Origin: JAPLMW01 sp964619675
GTDB lineage: Bacteria > Planctomycetota > Phycisphaerae > Sedimentisphaerales > UBA12454
Assembly: GCA_964619675.1 (NCBI GenBank)
Contig: CAZUEO010000027.1
Span: 1-37,266 of the forward strand
Direction: 5' to 3'
DNA length: 37,266 nucleotides
Below the pieces are notes generated by a model that ran no database searches, was not told the DNA's origin, and worked only from the letters and a program-made list of their open reading frames with translations. Made by a program: the position numbers and the translations under genes. This document shows, piece by piece, positions 7,506 to 15,370 of the stretch (position 1 is its first letter; every line of letters begins with the position of its first letter).

Positions 7506-8739
7506 GGTACTTGCTCTTGTTCACGGTCAGATGTCATCGCATACCGTTCGCGTCCTTGCGATAGCAAAGGTGCTGCGCCAAACAGGCCGATATGACATTA
7601 CCTTTTCCGGCAACGGCCCTTATATAAAATCTGTCGAAGACGCAGGCTTTGCCTGGATAAAGACGGAGCTTATCAGCAGCAAGGAACTCTTCTCGAGAAT
7701 AGATGAGAATCTTGCGACTGTTTATTACACTGCAGAAAATTACGAAAAACATTTTAAAATCGAAAAAGCAACGATTGAGAAATTCAGGCCTGATATTATC
7801 CTCCGCGACCATTTCAGAGAAATGGCAGGCGTAGCCGCCAAAATAAGCGGTATAAGAGCCTTTGACGTTTTTGTGCAAAAGGCTACTTTAAGCCCGTATT
7901 ATCATTTTGATTTCAGGCCTGAAAAACTGCCGAAATGGATAAGCCTTTTCCCGAAGCGGCTGCTGCTTTTTGCCGCAAGGTCAATAGAAAATCATTTTCG
8001 CAGAAAAAACTCTCGCTACATCCGCAAAAAATTAAAAGAACTCGGCCTAAAAAAATTCATTACAATAGATGGTGTCAGACCTGATTTGACACTTTTCCCG
8101 GATGCAGAGGAACTTTTTGAACTATCTGATGCCGACAGACGATTCTGTAAACATATAGGTCCGGTTCTGGTTACAGGACAAGACCCTGCTGCCGGCTGGC
8201 TGGAAGAATATAAAAGGAACAAACGGAAAAAAATCCTTATCTATAGAGGGACCTCCGGCAAGTATGACCAAACAAGCCTTTTTGAAAATACTTTTAACGA
8301 TGGAAAATACGCTATTGCTTTTTACTGCGTCCAGGACAAAAAAATAAAGGGCTTCTACGGTTGCAATAAATTTAACATTAACAATGTTCTGCCCTTCTGC
8401 GATTTGCTAATCAGTCATGCGGGAACCGGCAGCAATTATTTAGCCATTAAACATAAAGTGCCTTTACTCGTATTTTATGACCACTTCGAGCAGCAGATAA
8501 ACGCAGTTGAGCTTGAAAGAAAAGGCGTTGCCCTGCAGCTTCATAAAGGCCGGCGAACTACTGAAAGCATTTTATCTGCTGTCGAAGAACTTTTAAGCAA
8601 CAGCAAATATAAAAAGAATATTTCGGCTCTGAGCGAAAGTATCAGCCGTTATAATGCCCTGGAACTGGCGGTTAAATACATTTCAGAAGGGTTTGAAAAT
8701 TCCAAAAAAAACAGCCCCGATAATTATCGGGGCTGCTAA
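7492..8739 (+). CDS. Glycosyltransferase of the GT-B fold (MGT/GT28-like C-terminal half)
   Basis: The 415-residue product starts MAKLKVLALVHGQMSSHTVRV, a Rossmann-type beta strand and loop with the N-terminal acceptor-domain look of GT-B enzymes. The C-terminal half has NVLPFCDLLISHAGTGSNYLAI, then KVPLLVFYDHFEQQINAVELERKG, the donor nucleotide-sugar binding region of MGT/MurG-like enzymes (an H-A-G-T-G-S loop followed by a conserved E/Q-Q-x-x-N-A pattern). No membrane segment or signal peptide is evident, so it acts in the cytoplasm. It overlaps the preceding small membrane protein, which suggests joint surface-glycan or lipid glycosylation work. The donor and acceptor cannot be named. The last codons are also a minus-strand terminator palindrome. 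Confidence 0.78.
   Translation: MAKLKVLALVHGQMSSHTVRVLAIAKVLRQTGRYDITFSGNGPYIKSVEDAGFAWIKTELISSKELFSRIDENLATVYYTAENYEKHFKIEKATIEKFRPDIILRDHFREMAGVAAKISGIRAFDVFVQKATLSPYYHFDFRPEKLPKWISLFPKRLLLFAARSIENHFRRKNSRYIRKKLKELGLKKFITIDGVRPDLTLFPDAEELFELSDADRRFCKHIGPVLVTGQDPAAGWLEEYKRNKRKKILIYRGTSGKYDQTSLFENTFNDGKYAIAFYCVQDKKIKGFYGCNKFNINNVLPFCDLLISHAGTGSNYLAIKHKVPLLVFYDHFEQQINAVELERKGVALQLHKGRRTTESILSAVEELLSNSKYKKNISALSESISRYNALELAVKYISEGFENSKKNSPDNYRGC
8703..8735 (-). terminator. Rho-independent terminator for the OmpA-type gene, embedded in the glycosyltransferase 3' end
   Basis: A perfect 24-base palindrome at 8712-8735 (two 12-base halves, CAGCCCCGATAA on the left) is followed on the minus strand by eight T (the A tract from 8704). 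The polarity fits the minus-strand gene 8782-9459. The element lies inside the last codons of the convergent glycosyltransferase. Confidence 0.85.
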
Positions 8740-8781
8740 TGGCGTCCAACAATTCCATTCGTCAAACGGCCAAATGGCAAA

Positions 8782-9459
8782 TCACCTCATATGCACAACG
8801 ATTTCAACTCTTCTGTTTCTTGCCTTGCCGCTTGAGGTATTATTTGGAGCAATCGGTTTTCCAGGGCCGCAGCCGATAGCTCTCAGACGACTGTCCGGTA
8901 TGCCGTTGGAATTAAGATGACGAAGCACTGTAAGAGCTCTCTCAGAAGACAACTGCCAGTTATCTTTCCACTTGGACTTCTTTATCGGGTCGGCATCCGT
9001 ATGGCCAATGATATCTATCGTTCTGCCGCTATACTTATCATTCAAAACAGAAACAATATGGTTAAGGTCGCCCTTTGCACCGGACTTGAGACTTGCTTTT
9101 CCGGAGCTAAAAAGAATCGTCTCCGGCAGCGTTACCGTTATCGTCCCTGCTCTTGAATCGACATCGACCTCATAATCACCAAATCCGGTGGCTTCGCCCG
9201 GCGTCTGGTTACGTTCTGCTATTTGTCTCTTCAGGTCCTCAATGGTCTGCTCACCTTCCGCGATTTTTGCCGCAAGCTCCTGCTTCTCAGTGGAACTGCT
9301 GTCAAGCGTCCCTTTGCAGTTGTCGTATAGACCTTTAAGATTCTGATGTTCGACGTTTAAAGCATTATATTTTTTCTTGTAGCTCGTACACCCGCTTAGA
9401 AAACCATATGCTACCATTACGACTGTTAAAAGAACAATTTTCCTGCCCAAAGCATCCAT
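8782..9459 (-). CDS. OmpA/MotB-family peptidoglycan-binding lipoprotein
   Basis: The 225-residue protein begins with a lipoprotein signal whose lipobox is LSGC (Cys24). A coiled-coil-like polar stretch (about residues 30-88, heptad-rich, ending EDLKRQIAERNQ) follows. The C-terminal OmpA domain (about 100-225) shows TILFSSGKASLKSGAK, DIIGHTDADPIKK, NWQLSSERALTVLRHL, SRLRAIGCGPGKP and ARNRRVEIVV. Such proteins sit in the outer membrane by their lipid and hold peptidoglycan by the OmpA domain, as Pal does. The gene is separate from the prepilin peptidase upstream by 37 bases and may be in one transcript with argG and that gene. It ends at a strong terminator. No Tol genes are nearby, so calling it Pal would go too far. 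Confidence 0.9.
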   Translation of the reverse strand: MDALGRKIVLLTVVMVAYGFLSGCTSYKKKYNALNVEHQNLKGLYDNCKGTLDSSSTEKQELAAKIAEGEQTIEDLKRQIAERNQTPGEATGFGDYEVDVDSRAGTITVTLPETILFSSGKASLKSGAKGDLNHIVSVLNDKYSGRTIDIIGHTDADPIKKSKWKDNWQLSSERALTVLRHLNSNGIPDSRLRAIGCGPGKPIAPNNTSSGKARNRRVEIVVHMR

Positions 9460-9496
9460 ACCTTACTCCTTTATCAACTAAATTTATTTTATTTTT

Positions 9497-10663
9497 TCAA
9501 CGGTACAGAACAAACTGCAACCAGTTTATTATCACATTGTGTAAAATCATAACCACAAAAAGCCCGATTGACAAGAAGGGACCATAAGGAATTTGCCGCA
9601 TTTTTTTAAAAAACATACAAAAAACCGCCCACGCCAGTCCGAAAAAAGGCGCGATAAAGAACGCGAATACAACCGGCCAAGCCCCAAGCACGGCACCAGC
9701 CGCTCCCATCAGGTGAACATCGCCAAGCCCCATCGCCTCTCTGCCAAAGGCAAAAGTGCCGAGTATTCTGGTTGTCCAGACTATCGCACAACCTATAAAA
9801 TAACCCCATAAGCTGCCGGCAAGTCCTGCAACAACAGGAGCTTGCGAAAAATCAATCCACCAGTCGGCAAATTGAGGTACATTTTTATAGAGTTCAAAGG
9901 CCGCAAAAGCACCAAAAGCAATCGGCAGAAGGAAAATTACCTCTTTTAACATTTCAAGACGATGATTATGGTTTTCCTGGGGCTTTTCTTCTATTGAAGA
10001 TATCTTGGGGTCTGATTCTTTGCTGTAATAACTTCTCTTTATTAACCCCTTCCAGAGTAAGAACAAGGAAATCATCAGGCCTGCCAGCCCACCCGCTGCC
10101 AAAACTGATACCGAAGCCTTCGCAACGGGAAAAATGTCATAGCTGCGAACAATCACAGGCCCGTAAACAAACACCCCTGCTGCCGAAGCAATAAATCCCA
10201 CAGCGGTAACAATCCAGCAAATTGAAAGCGGTATGACCGAGAATTCCAAATCTATTGCCGATACTGCTATGAAGGCAGAGAGCATAATAATATGAGCAAG
10301 ATACAACACAGAACCATCGCCAAAGAATTCGCCAATGCCTTTTCTCAAAGGCGTCAGAAAATAAATTACATAAACAGCCACAAAAATCGAGGCTGTCAGG
10401 AGCTCAATAATAAAATATCGCGGCGAAATTTTTGCTTTGCACTTGCGGCACCTTCCCGCCAGCAGCAGCCAGGACAAAATCGGGATATTGTCATAAAAAG
10501 CTATCGGGGTCTTGCAGAATGGACAGGCAGAGCCGGGCCGAATAATCGACAAATCCTTGGGCAGCCGATAAATCACGACATTGAGAAAACTGCCGACAGA
10601 TGCACCAATCGCAAAGAGAAATGCAATGACCAATCCGTTGGGTATCATAATACAAGCCGTCAA
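9497..10663 (-). CDS. Prepilin peptidase / leader methyltransferase (A24 family), TTG start
   Basis: This inner-membrane aspartyl protease cuts and N-methylates type IV pilins and type II secretion pseudopilins. The N-terminal methylase part has GASVGSFLNVVIYRLP and a zinc-binding tetracysteine arrangement, C47-x2-C50 and C72-x2-C75 (CPFCKTPI, RCRKCKAKISPRY). The two catalytic aspartates are Asp138 (VSAIDLEFSVIP) and Asp315 (MGLGDVHLMGAAGAVLG). At 388 residues it is about 100 longer than PilD. The extra length includes a charged loop (about 208-240, KESDPKISSIEEKPQENHNH) between membrane segments. The start is probably TTG at 10663, three bases after the argG stop, because AAGGA lies 7 bases upstream. 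An in-frame ATG five codons later is too far from that site. Confidence 0.93.
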   Translation of the reverse strand: MTACIMIPNGLVIAFLFAIGASVGSFLNVVIYRLPKDLSIIRPGSACPFCKTPIAFYDNIPILSWLLLAGRCRKCKAKISPRYFIIELLTASIFVAVYVIYFLTPLRKGIGEFFGDGSVLYLAHIIMLSAFIAVSAIDLEFSVIPLSICWIVTAVGFIASAAGVFVYGPVIVRSYDIFPVAKASVSVLAAGGLAGLMISLFLLWKGLIKRSYYSKESDPKISSIEEKPQENHNHRLEMLKEVIFLLPIAFGAFAAFELYKNVPQFADWWIDFSQAPVVAGLAGSLWGYFIGCAIVWTTRILGTFAFGREAMGLGDVHLMGAAGAVLGAWPVVFAFFIAPFFGLAWAVFCMFFKKMRQIPYGPFLSIGLFVVMILHNVIINWLQFVLYR

Positions 10664-10666
10664 ATA

Positions 10667-11884
10667 TTATTCCTTATTTTCATTAACCAGACCGACTACC
10701 TTCATCTGCAAACCGAACAGACGAATAAATCCTGTTGCATCCGTCGGGTCATACTCATCGCCCATTTTGAAACTTGCAAGAGCGGTGCTGTAAAGACTCT
10801 TTGGACTTTTAATGCCTGCCGGTGTGCAGCGGCCCTTATAAAGTTTCATTTTTACCGTACCGGTAACGTTCTGTTGCGTTACATCAATAAAAGCATCAAG
10901 AGCCCTGCGAAGCTGACAGAACCACAGGCCGTAATAAACCATTTCAGCATATTTAAGAGCGACCTGCTGCTTGAAATGCAGCATCTCGCGGTCAAGCGTC
11001 AGGCTTTCAAGAGCTTTATGAGCTTCGACAAGTATAGTTCCGCCGGGCGTTTCATAAACGCCGCGAGACTTAATGCCGACAAGACGATTTTCAACAACGT
11101 CGGCCTGCCCGACAGCGTGTTTGCCGCCGATTTTATTAAGCACTTCAATAATCTTCACGGCGTCCGTCTTTTTGCCGTTAAGACTTACCGGTATGCCTTT
11201 TTCAAAGCCGATTACAACATACTGCGGCTTGTTAGGCGCTTTTGAAACGGGATTTGAAAGCACAAACAAGCGGTCTTTCGGCTCATTGGCAGGGTCTTCC
11301 AGTTCCGCACCTTCATGGCTTATGTGCCAGAGATTGCGGTCGCGTGAATAAATCTTCTTTACGCTCTGCTCAATGGGTATTTTACGCTTTTTTGCATATT
11401 CAATGGCGGCCTCTCTGCTCGTCAGTTTAAACTTGGGGTCTTTCCATGGTGAAATGATTTTCAGTTTCGGATTTAAAGCCATATAGGTAAGCTCGAATCG
11501 CACCTGGTCGTTGCCTTTGCCCGTTGCGCCGTGGGCAACGCCAATAGCATCTTCCTGCTGGGCTACCAATACCTGATGTTTGGCAATTAAAGGCCGGGCG
11601 ATACTCGTGCCGAGCAGATAGCCATTTTCATAAACCGCCCCGCTTTTGAGCAACGGCCAGAGATATTCTGTTACAAACTCCTTGCGCAGGTCTTTTACGA
11701 TGCATTTTATCGCGCCGGATTTAAGAGCTTTTTTCTTTATCCCGTCAAGTTCCTCGCCCTGGCCGATATTGGCAACAAACGCAATAACATTGAAGCCATA
11801 GGTCTCCTTGAGCCACGGCAGAATTACGCTCGTATCGAGTCCGCCGCTGTAGGCGAGAACGACTTTTTTGTTCGATTTTGCCAT
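10667..11884 (-). CDS. argG: Argininosuccinate synthase
   Basis: ArgG joins citrulline and aspartate using ATP in arginine synthesis. The 405-residue protein begins MAKSNKKVVLAYSGGLDTS, where residues 11-19 are the N-type ATP pyrophosphatase loop. Further family motifs are GYLLGTSIARPLIAKHQV, GVAHGATGKGNDQVRFEL, SREAAIEYAKKRKIPI, DRNLWHISHEGAELEDP, VGIKSRGVYETPGGTIL and YYGLWFCQLRRALDAFI. AAAGGA lies about 7 bases before the ATG. The stop codon overlaps the ribosome binding site of the prepilin peptidase gene, so argG is the first gene of a minus-strand transcript with it. No other arginine genes are nearby, and the pairing with a peptidase looks incidental. Confidence 0.97.
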   Translation of the reverse strand: MAKSNKKVVLAYSGGLDTSVILPWLKETYGFNVIAFVANIGQGEELDGIKKKALKSGAIKCIVKDLRKEFVTEYLWPLLKSGAVYENGYLLGTSIARPLIAKHQVLVAQQEDAIGVAHGATGKGNDQVRFELTYMALNPKLKIISPWKDPKFKLTSREAAIEYAKKRKIPIEQSVKKIYSRDRNLWHISHEGAELEDPANEPKDRLFVLSNPVSKAPNKPQYVVIGFEKGIPVSLNGKKTDAVKIIEVLNKIGGKHAVGQADVVENRLVGIKSRGVYETPGGTILVEAHKALESLTLDREMLHFKQQVALKYAEMVYYGLWFCQLRRALDAFIDVTQQNVTGTVKMKLYKGRCTPAGIKSPKSLYSTALASFKMGDEYDPTDATGFIRLFGLQMKVVGLVNENKE

Positions 11885-12183
11885 TTAATAATTCCTTTCT
11901 GATGCACAGTACGGCAATTATACAATTACGTAAAAATTTAGCAATCCGTAACTTACCGGCATAAAGCCTCCTTATGGGCCGATAATAAAACTAACGCAGC
12001 TTAAAACGAATGTCCGCATATAATTACAATAAAAGAATCCGAAACAAGCCGAGGTATTGGTTAACAACTATATAAATTCAAACCGATATATTCAATGGTG
12101 AAATTTTGCTTCCTTATCTTTAAGGGGAAAAGGAGCCGTTGTATCAGGGGTAAAATTATACCGTACGCTACCGGAAAAACTCT
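11885..12183. other. Divergent intergenic region between argG and the histidine kinase gene
   Basis: About 300 bases with no open reading frame of note. It should hold promoters for argG (minus) and the kinase operon (plus), but I find no convincing -35/-10 pair, operator dyad or riboswitch fold. A purine-rich patch near 12122-12135 is too far from the kinase ATG to be its ribosome binding site. Confidence 0.5.
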
Positions 12184-14463
12184 ATGAAGATAGCAAATAA
12201 AATAAGCTTTTCTTTTCTTGCCATTGTTTTAGTTCTTATGAGCACTATTGGAACTATTATCTATATAATTACGAAACATAATTTGCAGGAGTCTATATAT
12301 AACAATCTAAAGACGACGGTCACCTCGCGAACAAATCACATAGAAACCTACCTCAAAATGCTGGAAATCTCCGCTGGACAGTTATCTAAAAGCATGGTTC
12401 TGGAGAATTTTTTAGTAATAAAAGACAAGGCCGGCCCCCGGCAGAGCGAAGCCTTCCAGCAGGCTATGCACATGCTCAAGAAGACAAAAGAGACTAATTC
12501 TTCGATATTTGAATTTTTGCTGCTGGATGCAACAGGAAAAGTGGCGGCCTCCAGCAACGAAAGCAGCATCGGAGCAGATAAGTCCACGGATGCTATTTTT
12601 CTCGACGGGCAGAAAAATATCTTCATCAAAGATGTATATTATTCCGAATTATTTAACGAGCCTTTAATAGCTGTATCTGCGCCATTTTTAGACAGCCATA
12701 CCGGCCAATTATTAGGCGTGCTTGTTGCAAGGGTGAGATTAAATAAGTTAAATAATATCGTTACGAATAAAACCGGTATGGGTAAGACCGGCGAGATATA
12801 CATCGTAAATAAGTACGGGTTTATGATTACTCCTTCCAGATTTATAGAAGATGCGGTTTTAAAACAGAAGATAGATACTGAAAATTTAAGGAGAGCCTGG
12901 TTACATAAAGACAGAGAACACGTATTACAAAAAGATGAAATAGTAGGCGTTTTTCCTGATTATCGCGGCCAGAAGGTTATGGGGGCACACGAATTCATGT
13001 CCCGGATGCATTGGGCAGTTTTAGCCGAGATAAATACAGAAGAGGCATTTGCGCCTTTGGCTAAAATACGTTATATTTTTTCCCTGATTTTATTTATAGC
13101 GGTCAACACCGCCTGGTTATCAGGGATATATATTGCCAGATTTCTTTCCGGGCCGATTCACAAGCTGCATAAGGGGACCGAAATAATCGGCAGCGGCAAT
13201 TTGGATTATAAGGTAGGCACTGATGCAAAAGATGAGGTGGGACAGCTTTCCCGTGCATTTGATGCTATGACGGAGAATTTAAAAAATACAACAACCTCCA
13301 TAGAACATCTAAATAAAGAAGTTATCCATCGCAAATGGGCGGAGATGAGACTGAGGCAAAGTGAGGAGATGTACCGCAGCCTCTTCGAAAGCTCCCATGA
13401 TGCCATCATGATACTAATAAGTGAAAGGGGATTTATCAGCGGTAATCCGGCCACAATAAAACTGTTTGGCTGCAAAGATGAAAAACAATTTACCTCTTTG
13501 ACACCTGCAGATTTATCGCCAAAATATCAGCCCGACGGCACGGAGTCTTCCGTAAAGGCACCGGAAATGATGAAAATTGCAATGGAAAAAGGCAGCCATT
13601 TCTTTGAGTGGATGCATAAGCGTATGGACAATACAGAGTTTCCTGCTACAGTTTTATTGACGAGAACAGAAATCAAAGGCGAAAAAGTGTTACAAGCCAC
13701 TGTTCGAGATATAACCGAGAGCAAAAAAGCTGAGAAAGAAATGAAAGAGGCGGTTGAAATGAAGGCGAAATTCGTTTCTACCGCTTCGCATGAATTGCGA
13801 ACGCCTCTGACCTCCATAAAAGAAGGCATAAACCTGGTATATAGCGGAATGACTGGTCCGCTTAATGATGACCAGAAAGAGTTTTTAGGTATCGCAAAGA
13901 GAAATGTAGACCGTCTTGCCAGATTAATAAACGATGTTTTAGACTTTCAGAAAATCAGTGCCGGAAGAATGGCCTTTAATATGAAACCGGCCGGCATAAA
14001 TGAAGCTGTTACTTTGGTTGAAGAGACAATGAGACCGCTTGCAAAGGAAAAAGGGTTGGATTTTATAATCGAAATTGACCAGGCCATCCCGCCCGTGAAT
14101 TTTGATAAGGACAAAATCATTCAGGTGCTGACCAACCTTATTAACAACGCAATCAAGTTTACTGAAACAGGCAGCATAAAGGTTACTACTTCCCTGAATG
14201 ATAATAATATTATTACATCTGTTAAGGACTCCGGATGCGGAATCAAACAGGAAGATATACCAAGGCTGTTTCAGGAATTTGAACAATTAGCTACTGCAGA
14301 CAGCGAGAGAAAAACAGGCGGAACAGGATTGGGGCTCGCAATTTCCAGAAAAATCATAGAAAATCACGGCGGCAAAATATGGGCAGAATCGGATTATGGA
14401 AAAGGAACAACTTTTTATTTTGAATTACCTGTGGAGGCAATACCGTGCCAGGTAAAATCTTAG
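12184..14463 (+). CDS. Membrane sensor histidine kinase (Cache-HAMP-PAS-HisKA-HATPase)
   Basis: The 759-residue kinase has a membrane segment at about residues 8-29 and an extracytoplasmic Cache-like sensor to about 290 (LLLDATGKVAASSNES, then GMGKTGEIYIVNKYGFMIT, typical of dCache). A second membrane segment (about 296-318), HAMP (about 319-372; LSRAFDAMTENLK) and PAS (about 393-513) follow. The phospho-accepting His is His536 in STASHELRTPLTSIKEG. The ATPase shows the N-box around NLINNAIKFTE (about 652-662), G1 DSGCGI (682-687), the F-box FQEFEQL and G2 GGTGLGLAI (712-720). The ligand is unknown; such Cache domains often bind small organic acids or amino acids. Only a weak GGA precedes the ATG. 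The receiver gene that follows overlaps its end by 19 bases, indicating translational coupling. Confidence 0.95.
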   Translation: MKIANKISFSFLAIVLVLMSTIGTIIYIITKHNLQESIYNNLKTTVTSRTNHIETYLKMLEISAGQLSKSMVLENFLVIKDKAGPRQSEAFQQAMHMLKKTKETNSSIFEFLLLDATGKVAASSNESSIGADKSTDAIFLDGQKNIFIKDVYYSELFNEPLIAVSAPFLDSHTGQLLGVLVARVRLNKLNNIVTNKTGMGKTGEIYIVNKYGFMITPSRFIEDAVLKQKIDTENLRRAWLHKDREHVLQKDEIVGVFPDYRGQKVMGAHEFMSRMHWAVLAEINTEEAFAPLAKIRYIFSLILFIAVNTAWLSGIYIARFLSGPIHKLHKGTEIIGSGNLDYKVGTDAKDEVGQLSRAFDAMTENLKNTTTSIEHLNKEVIHRKWAEMRLRQSEEMYRSLFESSHDAIMILISERGFISGNPATIKLFGCKDEKQFTSLTPADLSPKYQPDGTESSVKAPEMMKIAMEKGSHFFEWMHKRMDNTEFPATVLLTRTEIKGEKVLQATVRDITESKKAEKEMKEAVEMKAKFVSTASHELRTPLTSIKEGINLVYSGMTGPLNDDQKEFLGIAKRNVDRLARLINDVLDFQKISAGRMAFNMKPAGINEAVTLVEETMRPLAKEKGLDFIIEIDQAIPPVNFDKDKIIQVLTNLINNAIKFTETGSIKVTTSLNDNNIITSVKDSGCGIKQEDIPRLFQEFEQLATADSERKTGGTGLGLAISRKIIENHGGKIWAESDYGKGTTFYFELPVEAIPCQVKS

Positions 14464-14828
14464 TTGTCGATGACGAAAAGGACATTTTAAGAATCGTTTC
14501 CTTTAGTCTGCAAAAATGGGGTTATGAGGCTATAACTGCCACTAACGGCCAGGAAGGATTGGATAAAATAGCAAATGAAAAACCTAACCTTATCCTGCTT
14601 GATGCCAGCATGCCGGTAATGAGCGGATTCGAAATGCTTACACAGATACGTAATAATCCCGATTGGAAGGACATCCCGGTAATAATGCTGACTGCTCACT
14701 CGGACCCAAAAAGTATAGGTACAGCTGCCGGATATAGTGTCCTGGATTATATCACTAAGCCGTTTGACCCAATGGAGCTAAAAGAAAAGATTGATAAAGC
14801 TCTGATTCCTTCGAAACAAAAAGTTTAA
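14445..14828 (+). CDS. Single-domain response regulator (CheY-like receiver), GTG start
   Basis: This is a 127-residue stand-alone receiver with no output domain. The acidic pair is Asp9-Asp10 (ILVVDDEKD), the phosphorylation site is Asp53 (LILLDASMPVMSG), followed by Thr83 (VIMLTAHSD) and Lys105 (DYITKPFDP). All five conserved positions are present. The start is GTG at 14445, with TGGAGG at 14432-14437 and a 7-base gap, both lying inside the 3' end of the kinase gene. It is the likely direct partner of that kinase. Having no DNA-binding or enzymatic domain, it must pass the signal by protein contact or act within a phosphorelay. Confidence 0.95.
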   Translation: MPGKILVVDDEKDILRIVSFSLQKWGYEAITATNGQEGLDKIANEKPNLILLDASMPVMSGFEMLTQIRNNPDWKDIPVIMLTAHSDPKSIGTAAGYSVLDYITKPFDPMELKEKIDKALIPSKQKV

Positions 14829-14838
14829 GGAAAATGAT

Positions 14839-15240
14839 ATGGAACAAAAAAAAATACTTGTGGTTGAGGATGAAAAGGACTGTTTACAAACAATAGCCGC
14901 GGAATTACGGTTAAGCGGTTATAGAGTGCTATCAGCCACTGATGCCGCCGTAGCAGTTATGGTAGCCCGGCAGGAAGAACCTGATTTGATTCTTCTCGAC
15001 ATTGGCTTGCCCGCAGGGGGCGGTATTGCTGTAATGGAGCGAATAGCTGCTATAGATACTATCGCTTTGACTCCAATTATTATTATTACTGCGAATGACT
15101 CAGAAACTATAAAGCAAAGCGCGTTTAAGAATGGTGCTGTAGCGTATTTTCAAAAACCATTTGATTTCGACAAGCTTTTAGAAGCCATTCAAAAAGCGTT
15201 AACAGTCTCCAGCTCCAGCGATGCGACCCCAAGGCCTTAA
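14839..15240 (+). CDS. Second single-domain response regulator (CheY-like receiver)
   Basis: This 133-residue receiver starts 10 bases after the first one, with AAGGA before the ATG. The acidic residues are Glu10-Asp11-Glu12 (ILVVEDEKD), the phosphorylation site is Asp54 (LILLDIGLPAGGG), and the later conserved residues are in IIIITANDS and FQKPFDFDKLL. As in its neighbour, there is no output domain, only a short Ser/Thr-rich tail (VSSSSDATPRP). A kinase followed by two isolated receivers suggests branching or a phosphate sink, as in some chemotaxis and relay systems. The two receivers are clearly different sequences and not a recent duplication. Confidence 0.94.
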   Translation: MEQKKILVVEDEKDCLQTIAAELRLSGYRVLSATDAAVAVMVARQEEPDLILLDIGLPAGGGIAVMERIAAIDTIALTPIIIITANDSETIKQSAFKNGAVAYFQKPFDFDKLLEAIQKALTVSSSSDATPRP

Positions 15241-15268
15241 TATTAAAAATTGTTTATTTGCTGCCGAA

Positions 15269-15294
15269 TCCGCCTTCGCTAAAGCTACGGCGGA
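15269..15294. repeat. Hairpin-forming intergenic repeat, copy 1
   Basis: The outer arms TCCGCC and GGCGGA enclose an inner stem GCT/AGC. A closely similar copy lies at 33618-33642 and shares the framework tccgccttcg..aa.ctacgg. It resembles short REP-like intergenic elements. It lies between the last receiver gene and the bidirectional terminator. Confidence 0.6.
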
Positions 15295-15314
15295 TAAGTC
15301 TGTTGAAGTGAAAA

Positions 15315-15349
15315 GCAAAAAAGGCCGGGCTAAAACAGCCCGGCCTTTT
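15315..15349. terminator. Bidirectional rho-independent terminator
   Basis: An 11-base perfect stem (AAGGCCGGGCT at 15321-15331, AGCCCGGCCTT at 15337-15347) with loop AAAAC. It is flanked by T4 on the right and by A6 on the left, which is T6 on the minus strand. It can end both the kinase/receiver operon and the convergent minus-strand sigma-factor unit. Confidence 0.92.
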
Positions 15350-15370
15350 GGCAGTCAATAACAAAGATTA

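Noticed and set aside
10292..11245. A 317-residue plus-strand open frame antisense to argG and the prepilin peptidase gene
   Set aside because: It has no family motifs, no ribosome binding site, and covers two certain genes on the other strand; it is a shadow of their codon use.
12094..12111. Possible sigma-54 promoter (TGG...TTGCT) ahead of the histidine kinase
   Set aside because: The GG-to-GC distance is 9 bases, not the 10 that sigma-54 promoters require.
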